DNA of 64,000 nucleotides from Tetmemena sp. SeJ-2015 (GCA_027382625.1 JAJKFJ010020972.1:51974-115973); one strand, 5' to 3'. Shown: positions 1 through 11,822, counted from the stretch's first letter. Numbers and translations are program-made. The notes: generated from the letters alone by a model not told the origin.

Positions 1-1480
1 TCTAGCCGCGTCCTCTCTTTCCACCACCGATTATATTCTCCAGGTCCCTCAAGTCGTCGAACTAGTCCAGTCTTTCTTGCAAACATTCAAAATAGATTTA
101 TCAGTTTAAGATAAGCAAGTGCTGCTTCTCCATCTGCTTGAACTGCTTAGCCTCCTTCTTGGAGAAACTAATACGCTTGAAGTTTTCCTGCTCAAGCTGC
201 TCCATAGTCTCCATCTGTCGCACATACTGTGACTTCTTGTTGGTGATACCTCCCAAATGGATCTCCTCTGGCATTAAATGCAAAGAGTTTATGATGATTA
301 TGGAAAGCATTTCATATACTTCACGCCTCAACTAGTCAACATAGTCCGACTTGGCCATCTTGCGCTTTGACTGCTAATCATTGTGATCCTTTCTCTTGCT
401 CTCCTTGTCTTGGAAGTACACTGGATTCAACTTTGAAGCTTTGTACACTTGGTTGTCGCCTTTACCCTTTCTCTTATCACCATCCTCCTCATCTTCCTCT
501 GAGTCGTCATCCGAGTTGGCTCTCACTCTATCTACTTCTTCCTCGTCATCTGAGTTCTCCTCCTCATCATCTCCAACCATGGTCAAGTCTCTCAGGTTAT
601 CCAGATTGGGTCTGTACTGTAGTGGGTTGTCTCCCTCCTACTACTACCCACTCTCTCCATTTTCAACCACGCCTGCCTCAATATCTCCCTAGGCCTCTGA
701 GATAGCAGCAGTACGGAGCATCTTATCGACCTGGTACTGCAGTTTCTAGTCCAGAGGGCGAAGCTTTTCAAGCAGAGTTTTTAAGTGCAGCAGTCTGTCC
801 ACGACTGGGTGATTCTCGATGTTAGGCTCTCCCTCCAACTTCAGAAGAAGGTAGACTGAAAGGAACTGGCAGTATTGAGAAAGCAGATTGTACTTTACTA
901 TAAAAGAGCAAGTAAAAGTGGGTAAACTTCATCTCAAGGTAAGTCATTCCGTGCTTGGTCTCAATTTCTTGATTCTTGTGATCCTGGATCTTTGCTACGA
1001 GAGGCTTGAGCTTGTTATTGAGAGTGTCTACGGTCTGAATGAATTCCTCAAGAAGCTTATTAAGCTCTGGCGAGTCCTTGGCGATGATTTAATTGATCTC
1101 TTTGTCTCCTATTAAATGAGATTCACCATCACTCTCTTCTTCCTCATCATCTTGGTCAGATTGGCTTCCGGACTCCTCATCCTCAGAATCTTCATTATGG
1201 TTTCCATTCATGCCTTTATGTAGATGGCTTTCTGAGTTGCTATCACTCTATTGTGACTCATCGAACTCCTCCAGTGAAGTAATCTCCTCATCTTCCTCCT
1301 CACTTTCTTCAACTATTTTCTACTATTTCCTAAAATATTGATTACTTGCTTTGAAATATTGTACTTCTTGAGATCAAATGAGTCTAGCTTCCCGAACTTA
1401 TTTTCATTCTTCTTGAGTTCAAATGAGTCCAGCTTCCCAAACTTATTTCCATTCTTCTAGTTTTATCCATTCTTCTATTA
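1..1480 (-). CDS. NGDN: Neuroguidin / Lcp5-like Sas10-C1D family protein (3' end outside window)
   Basis: Sas10/Utp3/C1D-family protein, by homology a nucleolar factor of small-subunit (U3) pre-rRNA processing. In order it shows a Lys/Gln-rich start, an acidic stretch, an SPELNKLLEEF helix, GMTYLEMK, HPVVDRLLHLKTLLEKLRPLDQKL, and LQYRPNLDNL, the neuroguidin hallmark that separates it from UTP3. An acidic linker and a basic tail with GGGKRGRG follow. The frame needs two IESs removed (79-114 and 892-925) and one 35 nt GT-AG intron or IES (1330-1364). TAG/TAA encode Gln throughout. The exact start is not resolved; a 48 bp tandem duplication lies near it (about 1375-1460). The tail runs off the left edge. 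Confidence 0.85.
79..118. other. IES in neuroguidin gene, pointer GCAA
   Basis: Direct repeat GCAA at 79-82 and 115-118. The intervening AT-rich DNA holds an in-frame TGA. Removing 36 nt joins EKQHLQERLDQFDDL in frame and opens the conserved basic tail. There are no GT-AG ends on the coding strand, so an IES is preferred over an intron. Confidence 0.8.
892..929. other. IES in neuroguidin gene, pointer AAGT (coding strand)
   Basis: ACTT occurs at 892-895 and 926-929 on the + strand. Excising 34 nt yields YLEMKYNLLSQYC, the expected Sas10/C1D continuation. Splicing at the overlapping GT/AG instead puts the gene out of frame, so the IES reading is better. Confidence 0.8.
1330..1364 (-). other. 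35 nt intron (GT-AG) in neuroguidin gene
   Basis: On the minus strand the segment begins GTAC and ends TTTTAG. Removal joins a Lys-rich segment to IVEESEEEDEE in frame. Its short length fits ciliate introns; an IES cannot be excluded. Confidence 0.6.
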
Positions 1481-2191
1481 CTTCTGTGAGTTTAATTAAA
1501 ATAAACATATAGTGTATGCCTAAGTATATAATAGTTTGCAGATTGCTTTCCCATTTAGTTTTACCTTTTCGCTAACATTACTTTTTATAAGCCCTATTGC
1601 AATTATAAAATAGTCCTCTTATTTATGCAAAAATAATATACTCTGCTATTTATTAGCACCCTCTCTCCTATGATTATTAGAGAATGAATTAGGTGAGAAT
1701 TAGAAAGAGAAAAGTTAAATAAATATAGACGAGCTGATTGTTTGATAGTAAGTAGATCAGAGCTTGTTTTAACTTTTATTGCAAACTCAAACTCAAAATA
1801 AAAGTCTGAATTTACTTACCCACTTTTTATATGTTCGACTGGCAATATATTATTTTATTTCATTCGTAGATTTATTCTTTGATCTTAATGGCTTTAATCT
1901 CATACATACAAATACAACCACTTCTAATACTACTATATAAACAGCTCTAACTGTCCAATCACCCTCATCCTCTCATCTGCCCGAGAGATTAAAAGAGGGG
2001 ATTGAAACTCTCTGCTTACTACTTATATTAGGGTCAACACTCAGTCTTCACCCAAGTCTGTGCCTTCCATTCAGTCAGTCCATCAGGCTTATTTAAAGTA
2101 AAGAAATGCAAAAATGCGAATGGATTTATTGTTGTGAGTTAGATAATTATCAGAATTAAGGTCGCGTTCTTTATAAGAACGGGGTTCACCT
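1481..2191. other. AT-rich intergenic stretch
   Basis: Lies between the neuroguidin gene and the kinase stop. About 70% AT with TATA-like runs; no coding frame, RNA gene or telomere repeat recognised. The tandem neighbours point the same way, so it must hold the kinase 3' region and the neuroguidin promoter, but no specific site is visible. Confidence 0.4.
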
Positions 2192-3950
2192 CAGGCGAGC
2201 CACTCGTCCCTCAGAGCCTCAAATGATGATATACGAAGTCTTGGATCCACCTCCAAGAATTTACTTTCACCTTAATATAGAAAGACTAAGATTTCGATAT
2301 CTTGAATTTCCTGAGTAGGGTTTTCATTTAAGGCGTCCAGGAGCCAAACTTATCTACTTTCTTGAGTCTCTTTTCCACACACTCCTGAATCTCCTCAGGG
2401 TCATCATAGCAAACTCAATTTAGCAATAGATATATATCATAAGGGAAGAACTTAATCTTCTTTTGGCCTCTGGTCATGAGTAGGTACATGAGATACCTAC
2501 ACTCCAGCAGTCCACGTTTTCACCATAGTTTTGAGAGGATGAAAGCTCAGGATGCCGAGAATTGTTCTTCGCCAGTCTTGCCAAACATAGTTGGTTAATA
2601 AACCAGTAAAATAAGGAAATTCTTTCAGCTTATCAAATATTGAGTTTACTTTTCCGAGGCTTCGTGTTTGAACTCTAAGGCAGCGTTAAAATCAATGATT
2701 TTGAGAGTTTTAAGATCCTCCGTGACATAAACATTGCCTGGCTTTATGTCTCTGTGGCAAATTTAGTGTCTATGAATATAGTTAATGCCCTCTAGCAACT
2801 GCCTCATTAGCCCTTTGATGGTTTCTTCAGAGTTATAGTGAATGATTTGTTGTGAATCTGCTTTTGAGAGTTCGGCTTCTTCCTCGTCGTCTGGAAGGGT
2901 GGACTTGAGTTATTTTATGAAGGATGCGAGGTTATAGCCCTTGCCTGCATATTCCATCACAATGAACATATTTTCTCGAGCCACGTTATAGAAGATGTCA
3001 TACACCTTCATAATGTTTACATGCCCTTCCCCGAGGCCATCTGAGAGAAATATATTACAGTTTATGATTAATCTAGCATGTGAAATTCCTTGAGGGCAAT
3101 GTTATAGAGCTCCTAATCTGGCACTTTCATGATCTTAACTGCGTATTCGGTTTAAACTGCTCCCAGAGATTTGCATATCTTCACATAAGAAGAGCAACCC
3201 TAAATAAAAATTAATCATTCACTCCTTATCTAAAGCCATTTTGGCTTCTTCAGACGGCATTTATTTTCTTAATTATATTGAGAAAATTATCGAAAGCCTT
3301 TAATTCTTATAATAGCGATTATTTAGCCTCTGGTGGTTTATTTCAGAGTTTATAAAAACTGTGCTTTTTTAAAGATATCGAAAATGTTCGACAACACTTA
3401 AGTATTTCTTCCTATAAAGATGGTGTTAACTTACCTCGCCTAGGAACATGTCATCTTAGATCTCAAATTAATCCTCGAAAGCAAGTGCCTCTGGCAAGTT
3501 ATTCAGTGGTTCCGAGCTTTTCTCAAATTGTACAAGTTAATTCTTTGAGTCGGTGGAGACTTCGCTGTCGCTCTTGGGCAGTTAGGGAGTTAGCACGGCC
3601 ACAGGAACTCTTTAGGAACTCCTCCTGCGGATTGCAGTCACATCATCCATCAACTTTATTTGCAAATCAAAGCTCAAAAATATAATGAGCTATTATTTCA
3701 AAGTCCTATTTGAGGAGCTGAACCTCATCCTCGCATTCAAAATCCACTTCTTCCTCATTCTTAGTGGATTTAGCGATGTTTTGATTGATTGGCTGCTTCA
3801 CTACGATTTATGGGGGCACTTGGGGTTTCGCGAGTTCCTCAATTTAAATGGAGATTCGATGTTTTTTGCCAGTTCGCACTTCGGTCTTCATCTTCTTCAT
3901 GGGCCCACCCACATTTATCTCTGCATCCTCACTTATATCAAACCCTAACC
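2192..3950 (-). CDS. Ser/Thr protein kinase
   Basis: Protein kinase with an N-terminal extension of about 150 residues. The core shows a Gly-loop variant (LGEGCSSYVKI), the VAIK lysine (YAVKIMK), an ICHRDIKPGN catalytic loop, IIDFNAA in place of a canonical DFG (Gly replaced by Asn), and NYGENVDCWSVG. The C-terminal LRISSFEALRDEWLA ends at TGA (2192). IESs at 3667-3703, 3039-3073 and 2403-2441 and a 235 nt intron (3200-3434) restore the frame where expected. About three further frame breaks in 2280-2600 (at the APE site, after WSVG, and before DALNENP) have no convincing pointer. They could be tiny IESs, assembly indels or decay. Start unresolved. Confidence 0.8.
2403..2441. other. IES in kinase, pointer ATCATA (6 bp)
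   Basis: ATCATA at 2403-2408 and 2436-2441. The 33 nt between contains an in-frame TGA on the coding strand. Removal gives FFPYDDPEEIQECVEKR without a break. Confidence 0.8.
3039..3073. other. IES in kinase, pointer GAT (coding strand)
   Basis: ATC on the + strand at 3039-3041 and 3071-3073. Excision of 32 nt joins EFHMLD to GLGEGHVNIMKVYD in the kinase N-lobe. Confidence 0.7.
3200..3434 (-). other. 235 nt GT-AG intron in kinase
   Basis: Minus strand starts GTAAGTTAA and ends TTTATTTAG. It splits the Gly-rich loop exactly (FLGE / GCSSYVKI). Unusually long for this window, so it may itself contain an IES. Confidence 0.65.
3667..3703. other. IES in kinase N-terminal extension, pointer TCAAAG
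   Basis: TCAAAG at 3667-3672 and 3698-3703. Removing 31 nt fuses two open segments (QLLKQDFD and LQIKLMDDVTAI) in one frame, showing that the protein starts upstream of the internal Met. Confidence 0.75.
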
Positions 3951-4068
3951 TCTAAATAAGTGGTGGGCAAGAATAATTTGTAAAAGTCTCTGCTATGATG
4001 GCACATCAAATTGTGTCTATTGATGCTACAGGAAGGGTAGTATGTTGCTTCGACCTTGAAGATTTTTT

Positions 4069-4087
4069 GAACACCTCACAGGTGTTC
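4069..4087. other. Short perfect hairpin
   Basis: GAACACCT-CAC-AGGTGTTC, an 8 bp stem with a 3 nt loop, in otherwise unassigned DNA (3951-4286). Function unknown; possibly chance. Confidence 0.3.
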
Positions 4088-4286
4088 CGTTCCCAGATTT
4101 TTTTAATTTAAATGCGTCATAAATATTCTTAGATTGAGGGCCTTCAACTTCTGACGGATCTTACACATTGAAATTCTAACTATGTATTTAAAAGTTGATC
4201 TCTTCGGTGTTTTAAGTAGTCAGTTGCATTATGATCTCTTTTGCCCCACAAGTCATTATAGTTATTAAAATGAATGTAAATCTAAT

Positions 4287-6073
4287 TCAAGAATGATTAT
4301 CGCTTATATTAAGGGGGAGGATGAGCGGAATCGCTGAGCTGAATTCCATCTCTAGATCTCTTTAATTCTATAAATCGTCTTCATCCTAATCAAATTGATA
4401 TATAATATTGGTATACAGATCTTCATCCATTCCTGCAGATGAGGAATGACCATCAGCTTTGTGTGAGATCTGGCCAGTGGCTCCATTTACTCCCCTTTGT
4501 TTTCTTATATCTGAGTTTGGTGAGATCTGACTATTTCTCTGAGAGTGGAACAAATAAAAATCATCTATAATTAACGAGTGATGTGACATATTGCTGCTCT
4601 TGACGCTAAAAGACTTTTCACTTAGAACTGACTGAGGTCCATTCCCCCACTGCGTGAGTCTGGTCTGCCCGCCATCAGTGGTTGCGCTTTGGAGTTACTA
4701 AACCTGCCCTGAGAAGCGAGGCCTTTGGATAACCAATGAGTCTAAACGTCAATGTTTGATTAAAATGTTTCCTTTATTCGGATAAATTATATAATTAAAG
4801 CTCCCAAAATACTACTCCTCTCCCTCTTCCTAAAGTGTTCTATAACATAGAAACTTATAGTAAAACCAATGCCTATCCTGAGCTAAACTTAGGAATGCAA
4901 GAAGGTAATTTTACAAAAGAAGCTAGAGAATATATTTGAAATTATGGGTGAAGTATTTCCTAAGAATGATAAGTCTCTAATATATTAGGGTAAGTCCATG
5001 CGATATTTACTGTAGCAGAATGAGATCTATTTTTAAAATTGCTCCGATATATGAAGTGATCATCTTCATAACTCACTTCAAAACCAGGAATTTAAGTAAA
5101 TTTAGCTTATACACGTTCACCAAGCGATCCCTTAATATAAACAAATGTTTTGAATAATGCAATTTTTAATATAGGGTTATTGCCTTAAATTAGGAAATCC
5201 CTTGATTTTTTTAAGGAAAGCTTGACAAATTATATTGAGCTTATAATTTTACCTGCAATTATACCTCTCAGCATCCACAAGAGATGCGTTTTTCAATATC
5301 GCTTTATCTTCGAAGCCACTCTAATCTAATTTTAATAAAAGTTCAATTAAAAATTTAATCGTAAGGGCGTAACTGAGTCAAGTTAAAAATGAGAAGACCC
5401 ATGAGTTAAGAAAAAATGAATGAGAGAAATGAAATAGAGTTTGGTGATCTGGAGGGCATAGAGAGGGAGATTTTTATTATAGGTAGCTGTGCATCAACTA
5501 CTTACCTTTGCATCTGTTCTGGAGAGTCAGTCTATTTTAAGACGAGGTTAGCTTTCTCCCGATCGTAGGGACGTCAAACGATGATGGTAATCAATACAAA
5601 TCTTTACTAAGGATGAATTAATAATGCATTGCTTTAAATATTGATTGGTTAGTGGACTTCTTCTTCTGGTTGCAGCTTCCGCCAATCGAGAGGAGACTTC
5701 TGCGCTGAAGTAGCTTGAGCTAATACCCGAATGCAGCCTGCCCCGATTCGCCTCCTTCTGCATTTTTAGACTTTAAAAAGATTTATGCAATATTTATTAT
5801 TTGAGACGAATCGATATCGTCTGGGCTCGCATTGATATCAGCATTAAAGTGCTTGATGGTCTCCTCGTCGCCTCGCTTTGGCGAGCCCTGTCCTGAGTCT
5901 GTCTCTTGCACGCTAGTCAGAGCTGTTGCGCTCATTCGCAATGTAGGAGTTAGATGTTCTCGTGGCCTCGAGAGGCAGTTAAAGTTTTCGACGCTGAGCA
6001 GAAAGCTATTCCTTTCCGGTTCTCTCGCTTCTAATCCTTGATTTACATTCGTATCACTTCTATTGCTTTCCAT
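4287..6073 (-). CDS. Ser-rich protein of unknown function
   Basis: Not recognised. Starts MESNRSDTNVNQGLE at 6073. After an IES with pointer ATTT (5762-5802) it continues QKEANRGRLHSGISSSYFSAEVSSRLAEAA. A further segment reads YDREKANLVLKQTDSPEQMQ before a probable intron donor near 5498. The 3' segment (about 4740-4287) is rich in Ser/Gln/Gly (GRPDSRSGGMD, KADGHSSSAGMDEDL), has an acidic stretch, and ends at TGA 4287. No domain, signal peptide or membrane segment is seen. The 4750-5490 middle is AT-rich and is probably IES plus intron; its joints are unresolved, so two genes are possible. Confidence 0.5.
5762..5802. other. IES, pointer ATTT
   Basis: ATTT at 5762-5765 and 5799-5802. Removing 37 nt joins DDIDSSQ to MQKEANRGRLHSG in frame. 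TGCA repeats in the same interval give a less protein-like alternative. Confidence 0.65.
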
Positions 6074-7176
6074 GTTATTAACTAATCACAAATATTCCAA
6101 CAATAAGAGGAAATTAAGCTCAGTCTATTTTTATAAAACTCTTCAATGAATGAATTTATCCCTTTTCTTATTTGTTATGGCAATAATAGTTATATTATCG
6201 TGGTCGGTAAGGAATTATAAGTATAAATCACAGATCAAAGGCAGTGAGATAGCCTGGTTAAAATCCAAAATAATGAAGGGTTTTCACTCCGAGACTTACT
6301 CTTAATGCTCTCTGACAGCTTTTCCACAAAGACAAGCCACTACAAAACAAATAAAAATCTAATTAAACTTCATTTTTCTCCTTCTCACTTTGTTTTCAAA
6401 TCATAACCATAAAAGTAAAAAATTATATATTTAGACTTCGAATAAAGGTAAGTTTGATTTATATTCTTTTTAAAATATTACATAGACAGTAATTGGTTTC
6501 TTAAATCAGTACACTAAGTGCTGGTTTTTGAAATTGATAATTAATTTTACATTCCTAATATTACTTTACTTTTTAAAATAAGCCAAGGCATCGAGTGCTT
6601 ATTGACAATTCTATCTCTCTAAAAAGCAATTAAGATTATTGATAGAATTTTACTAGAGATCTTCTTGATGGGAATGCTTTTTGAGAATCCTACTGAATTT
6701 AAATGGAGACATAACTATAGTTTGCGATGATGAGTACTAAATTAAGATTTTGGGATAATTATAATTAATAAAATCAGCGTAGTTTCCTAAATGAATAGAG
6801 AGGACTTAGAAATCATACAAGCTTAATTTTATAATAAAGTTTTAAATATATTAAAAAAGATTATTCAATAATTTAAAGTAATTTTTAAATAAATTTGTCA
6901 CAAATTCTCCTATTTAATTTATGAATTAAATGCATCAAGTTGAAAATACAAAAGAAATAAGAATTTTTTATGGTAATCCTTAATTTATTAATTTAAACAA
7001 AGCTTACCTTACAAAAAAGTACGCTAAAACTTTAAAATGTCATTTATAGTATATTTCTAAGGTGACTCCTTTAAAATTCTTGCTTATTTTCATTTTCCAA
7101 CTCTCACTATACCACACTGCAACTTTTCATTTAAATTTGCAACCATATCTGATCTTGATTATTTAGAGGTCGAAAG
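6074..7176. other. AT-rich divergent intergenic region with a dispersed-repeat copy
   Basis: Lies between divergent genes, so it should hold two promoters; none is recognisable. 6485-6595 matches 40850-40975 at about 80% identity. A minus-strand frame in 6540-6780 has no TGA and protein-like composition, but nothing identifies it. Confidence 0.4.
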
Positions 7177-8558
7177 ATGGCTAAAATAATACTAAAAGGC
7201 CTATTACTGTCTCTAATCGTGCTGCTTGAGATCTTCCTCCAAAGCAGTATGCTATTTACACTAGTAGGACTCTGCTTCTGGGTACTGATGCTCATAGTTT
7301 TCACTAGCCCTCTATGGATTCCTCTAGCAATACTCTGGTGTCCTGCAGGCCTCCTAATCTTCCTGATCTTCAAATATACTCACGTAAGTTCCCTCCTCCA
7401 AACACGAAAACATTTTCATGAATAATCACCTTGTACAAATATTGATTTCGTATTTAGGCAGGCGAAAAGGTGTACGATTTGAGTGAGAGGATTTTCTACT
7501 ATATGACTTACAATGTGACCTGGTGTAGGAAACTAGTGTGGCAATCTGTCTACAATCTATTCTCCTGGTAAGAATAGCACAGAAGTTATTCATCATTTCA
7601 GGTACATGAGAAATGACACAAAGTTGACAAGTTTTAACTGTGGCTATGCTATCTTAACTCAAACTGGAGAGACTATCAAGTTAACAGCAAAGCAAGACAG
7701 AAGAAACTAGTTCCAGTTTTAACTTTACCACTACGCTGCACTTAGTAAGAGAAACTTAAAAATCTAACATTCTAACCAGGTGTGAGAAATCAAGAGAAAC
7801 TGAATGACCTCAGAATTTATAGTAATTACTTTTCCATTTTAAATCTTGGATGTTGGGTGTGGAAGAGGTGGCGGACTTGCCTTTCTGTCAAGATATTACG
7901 ATCCAAGTGAGGCTGTTGGTTTGGACTTCAGTCACTAAAGCATTAAATTCTGTAATGAAAGATTCTAAGAAGAAGAGAATCTCACTTTCACAAGGGTAAT
8001 AACTAATTTATAAGAGATTAACCTTAACTCAATCCATTATAGGGAGATGTAGAGAAAATCCATAAAATAAAGAGCTTGAAGGAAAGCAGCTTTGATCTAG
8101 CACTTTGCATTGAGACATTCCACTGCCTTTCTAACCCGTAAAAGGCTCTTAAGAACTTAAAAAAGAATATCGAATAGCATAGTGGGTAGATTGTCATTGT
8201 TGATATCTCACAATTAGTTTGAATGCTTAAGCAATTTCATTTAATCTTTGAGAAGAAAGACTCTGAAAAGACAGAGTAATTGTTCTCAGATGCTGGATAC
8301 AAGATTGTAAAGAGAGAACTACTGACTTTCAATATCAAGCATGCCATGAACTTGGACAAGCCAAGATTAGAGAGACTGATTTAATCCATTTCGGAGAATT
8401 AATACGTAGTTAGAATCCTTAGAAACTTCTTGGCTTCAGCTGAGGACTCAAAGACTTTCAGAGAACTTGGAAAAACGAAGGACTATATCTAAATCTTCAT
8501 TATGTTGTAGCAATATTAAAATTTACTATATCTGTTACGTTCTTCGTCCAATAATTGA
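7177..8558 (+). CDS. Membrane-anchored class I SAM-dependent methyltransferase
   Basis: Starts MAKIILKGLLLSL with two or three hydrophobic helices in the first 65 residues, followed by a class I methyltransferase domain. Motif I is ILDVGCGRGGGLAFL, with AVGLDFS (motif II acidic residue), GDVEKI, and LCIETFHCL (motif IV region). Resembles small-molecule or phospholipid methyltransferases with N-terminal anchors; substrate unknown. Four GT-AG introns (7384-7457, 7568-7601, 7745-7779, 7996-8042) and one IES (7814-7844) are needed. The IES removal creates motif I exactly. Stops at TGA 8556-8558 after KDYIQIFIMLQQYQ. An alternative frame stays open from about 8470 to 8899, so a longer C-terminus or second ORF is possible. 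Confidence 0.85.
7384..7457 (+). other. Intron, 74 nt
   Basis: GTAAGT...TTTAG between FKYTH and AGEKVYDLS. Consensus donor. Confidence 0.8.
7814..7844. other. IES in methyltransferase motif I, pointer AAT
   Basis: AAT at 7814-7816 and 7842-7844. Deleting 28 nt turns a frameshifted region into LRILDVGCGRGGG, the SAM-binding motif. One of the clearest IES cases in the window. Confidence 0.85.
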
Positions 8559-8899
8559 ATAAGACTAATAGGAAAAGAGTAGCGGAAGAGGGGCAGGAAT
8601 TAAACTTAAAGCGAGGACTCCTGGATGCACAGCTGATGTGCAAGGCTCCGCAAGTCACTAACACGCGCAGAGCAGTGGAAATTTAAATACAAAGTGAGAT
8701 TGAAAATCGTAAATGGAATACAATAGTGTTTATTGAAACCTCGATGAATAATGAGGACGTAAGCATTATCCTCAGTTAAGGTCATAGCCTATTTTTCTTA
8801 ACTAATGACGGCAGCAAAATTATTTATGCATCACTCACTTCAAATATCATCTTAGAGTATTCTTAGAAATAATAGGTGATTCAGAATTTTTCGAAATGA
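8470..8899 (+). CDS. Possible hypothetical ORF overlapping methyltransferase 3' end
   Basis: A 140-codon frame with TGA as the only stop, offset +2 from the methyltransferase. It reads protein-like text such as NRKRVAEEGQELNLKRG, APQVTNTRRAVEIQ and SLFFLTNDGSKIIYASL, then TGA at 8897-8899, just before the convergent stop at 8907. Could be an extended methyltransferase C-terminus reached through an unrecognised IES, or chance openness. No family recognised. Confidence 0.3.
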
Positions 8900-8906
8900 A
8901 AATTAC

Positions 8907-11664
8907 TCAATTTTGGATTTGAGATGAGAAGTGTTCTTCAAACCATAAGCTGAGATTTATATAGTGGTCAACTCCAGATTCGATGCCTGTAATATTATGG
9001 CCATCATTTGGATAAGTATTCATTTTAGTCTTGACTCCATTGGCTTTAAGGATATTGAAGTAGTGATAGCTTTGCGGAGGAGGTACTCTCTTGTCCAATT
9101 GCCCTATGATGAATAGACAAGGAACTCTGACGTTTTGGACTGCCGATATCGGAGAGTTCTTAAAGAATACCCTGTTATCCTCTTCAGTTAGAGAGTACCT
9201 CAGGTCTTCATTTAGGTTATTAGAATAGATCCAATCAGTAAAGTCAGCTGCTGACACCATAAATGACATGTTTATTACTGGATTCAAAAGCACAGCTGCA
9301 GAATACAGATCTTTGAAAGAGGGATGACTTATTTGCCAAGCTGAAGAAAAGCCACCATGAGACCAGCCAAATACCCCCACTCGAAGAGGGTCTATCTTAT
9401 CTGAGAATTTTTCTAGAGCTAGCTTAACTAGGTTTCCTTCGTCTTCAACTTCTACAGTGCCAACTTTACCCAAGAGACTATTCATAAATCTTCCCCATAG
9501 CCCTTAGAGCCGCGGTAGTTTACTATCAAAAGCTGATACCCTTGAAGCAAGAGAAAGATCCTATTGCTAATGAAATGATCTTAGGCTGAAGAATTAATTG
9601 GCCCTCCATGGAAAATCACAATCATTGGGTGCTTCTAGTTCGGATCCAGTTGAGATGATCTTAGAAAATAGCCTTCAGCCCCATTTTCAAGAGCTATAGT
9701 TTCTCTAGTTATACTTTAAGTGAGTTGTGCGACCAAGTCATCTAAGTTGTTAAAATTTGATTTATTGAATCCTGTTTTGTCAACTAATCTCACATGCAAA
9801 TTTTATCGAATACAAAAAAGGAATAGTTTGATTTTACTCGTGAGTCAACTCTTCAATAGATAGTTTGTCTAAGGATTTGAAATTGACTAGATATATCATT
9901 GGTGGAATGCTGCTCGTGCTATATTTAATTATGAGATACTCATCGAAAGCATTTATAAGTTCGTATTCCCCATCCATGTGTGCTACCTTTTCTTTATTTA
10001 AAAAGTTTAGCCACTTTACTTTGCTCTTTTCTATGTCAGATATGAGTTTTTTAAAAATAATTTAATCTAAAGATATGTAAATCTCTCCTGTCCTTTGAAA
10101 GAGGTTTGGAAGTAGGTGTATCTATTTGAATTTCCAATAAAGCCATGGCAGAAGAGAGATTAGTTATAGCCAAATATTCCACAAAATTCTTCATCTTCCT
10201 TTGGATACTCTTTATGTCTGCCAATCACTAGATTAGAGGAATCTTCTTGTCCTGAAATGGGCCAGTTTAAATATCTCTGTTCATAATTTCCAGCATGAAA
10301 AATTTAAATGAGTTTCAATTGTAGCATAAAATTTGTTTCATGAGATATAAACTTTTCTCTTGAGCCAAAGTACAAGATCTTTGAGAAGTCACTAGAAAAC
10401 TTTGGAAGGAAAGATGTGTGCTCGAATGGGTTCACGCATTTTATATAGTCATTCTTCTCTTGTTAGGTAAGTGCTTTATAAATCTTCTTATCACTGACTG
10501 GATTTTGAATGTAGTAAATCTTTGAATCTTTGTTCAGGCAAAAATTTAATCCCAGTCTCTGAATGGGCAAATTATATCCTAGGAAAACTATTCCCTGACT
10601 CTTTTCATCAAACATGGGAGTAGCTGGATAAAGAGTCTCCTCCAGGCCTTAAACTTCTTCAAAAGAATTATCCTCGAGGTTGTAAATGAATATTGTTTTA
10701 TCAATAAAGAATACCATAATTCTATTTTCAATTGCTGGTCTTCTCTTTCCACTAAGATTTTCGCCAAAGTCATCAGCATAGAGGTATTTTTCATCCTGAA
10801 AATTTCAATATCATATAAATGAAAATGCGTTTCTTCCTCTTCTTCTTAATTTTTCTTTTCATCTTCTTCTTTCAAGGGATCCAACTTTTCTAATTTTCTC
10901 ATCAACTGTGTCGTTGTGCTCCCAGTAGTTTTTATAGGAGGAGGGACCAGACTTCTCTCCAATGAAAACAACTTTGGTAGAGTCTCTAGACCAAGTAACC
11001 CCTCCAAAGATAGTGTTGTTATAAACTTTAGAATTATTATATGAAATTAAAAATCAATTATACACTTGAGAACACTTGTCATGTATCTTTTAACTGGCCA
11101 CAAACGCAGCAACCTAATCACTCTCAGATGAAGCATCTCCTTCTGATCTCCAGTGCTCAATAAAAATCTCTTTATCTGTTGTTCCTTTTCTAAATCTGAC
11201 TGACACATTTGAATTATAGGGAGAAGTTGAGCTGAGGATTATTTAGTTGGGGCTGGAATCAGTAGGGACTGAGGTCAACTTAATTATTGAAAGCGAGCTC
11301 TCTCCATCATTTTGCACTCTCCTCTCTACCAAGTAAGTGTTCGTGTAAAAATTTAATTTATATCTTAATAAGTATGGCAGCTTGGCCATTCTTCTCAAAT
11401 CTAAGGCTCAATAAATAAAGATGAAAAATATAATGTTAAATTTGAAGGCTTCCTTTCTTATGTTTAAGAGGTATCGATTTATACCTTTCTAGGAATCCTT
11501 ATAAAGTTAAATAAAACTAATATGATAGAAATACAATCATTATCTACAGGCACACTTTGAGCACTTGCAGATACGTATGTAGGAATATTCTTGTTTATTG
11601 AGTCGTAGAGTCTAGTTAAAAGCTCTCTCTTGCTTGAGTACAATTGATTTAGCTAAGATATCAT
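8907..11664 (-). CDS. S9 prolyl-oligopeptidase family, acylaminoacyl-peptidase-like (copy A)
   Basis: Serine peptidase of family S9, probably releasing N-acylated amino acids from peptides. Starts MISQLNQLYSSKRELLTRLYD (11664), followed by a beta-propeller region, then an alpha/beta-hydrolase domain. Triad: nucleophile in GWSHGGFS, Asp in GQLDKRVPP, His in NDGHNITG. Ends HFSSQIQN at TGA 8907. An IES with pointer AAGGC (11403-11449) interrupts the KEA/DLRR region; paralogues B and C lack it there. Other breaks in the propeller region (9490-11400) are probably further IESs or introns, not all resolved. First of three tandem head-to-tail paralogues, about 300 nt apart. Confidence 0.85.
11403..11449. 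other. Copy-A-specific IES, pointer AAGGC
   Basis: AAGGC at 11403-11407 and 11445-11449. Excision of 42 nt gives KEALDLRRMAKLPYL, matching uninterrupted DNA at the same position in copies B and C. Confidence 0.8.
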
Positions 11665-11822
11665 TTTATTTAAAGATAATAAATTAATCTTTACTAAAAA
11701 TTTTCATCCTCTTTAACTAATATTTACATTAAATATTATTGCAAAGCAAGATAATTCACTCAATTTAAAGATAGTCTAATTTTTTAAAGAAATTATGAAT
11801 CTTTGATGGAACTTCATTATAC

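Noticed and set aside
892..925. GT-AG intron in the neuroguidin gene at the same place as the called IES
   Set aside because: GT...AG boundaries exist but splicing there shifts the frame; the AAGT pointer excision keeps it.
3485..3948. Plus-strand ORFs of 66 and 87 codons
   Set aside because: They are the reverse strand of the kinase N-terminal extension, which has a pointer-consistent frame joining to the Gly loop.
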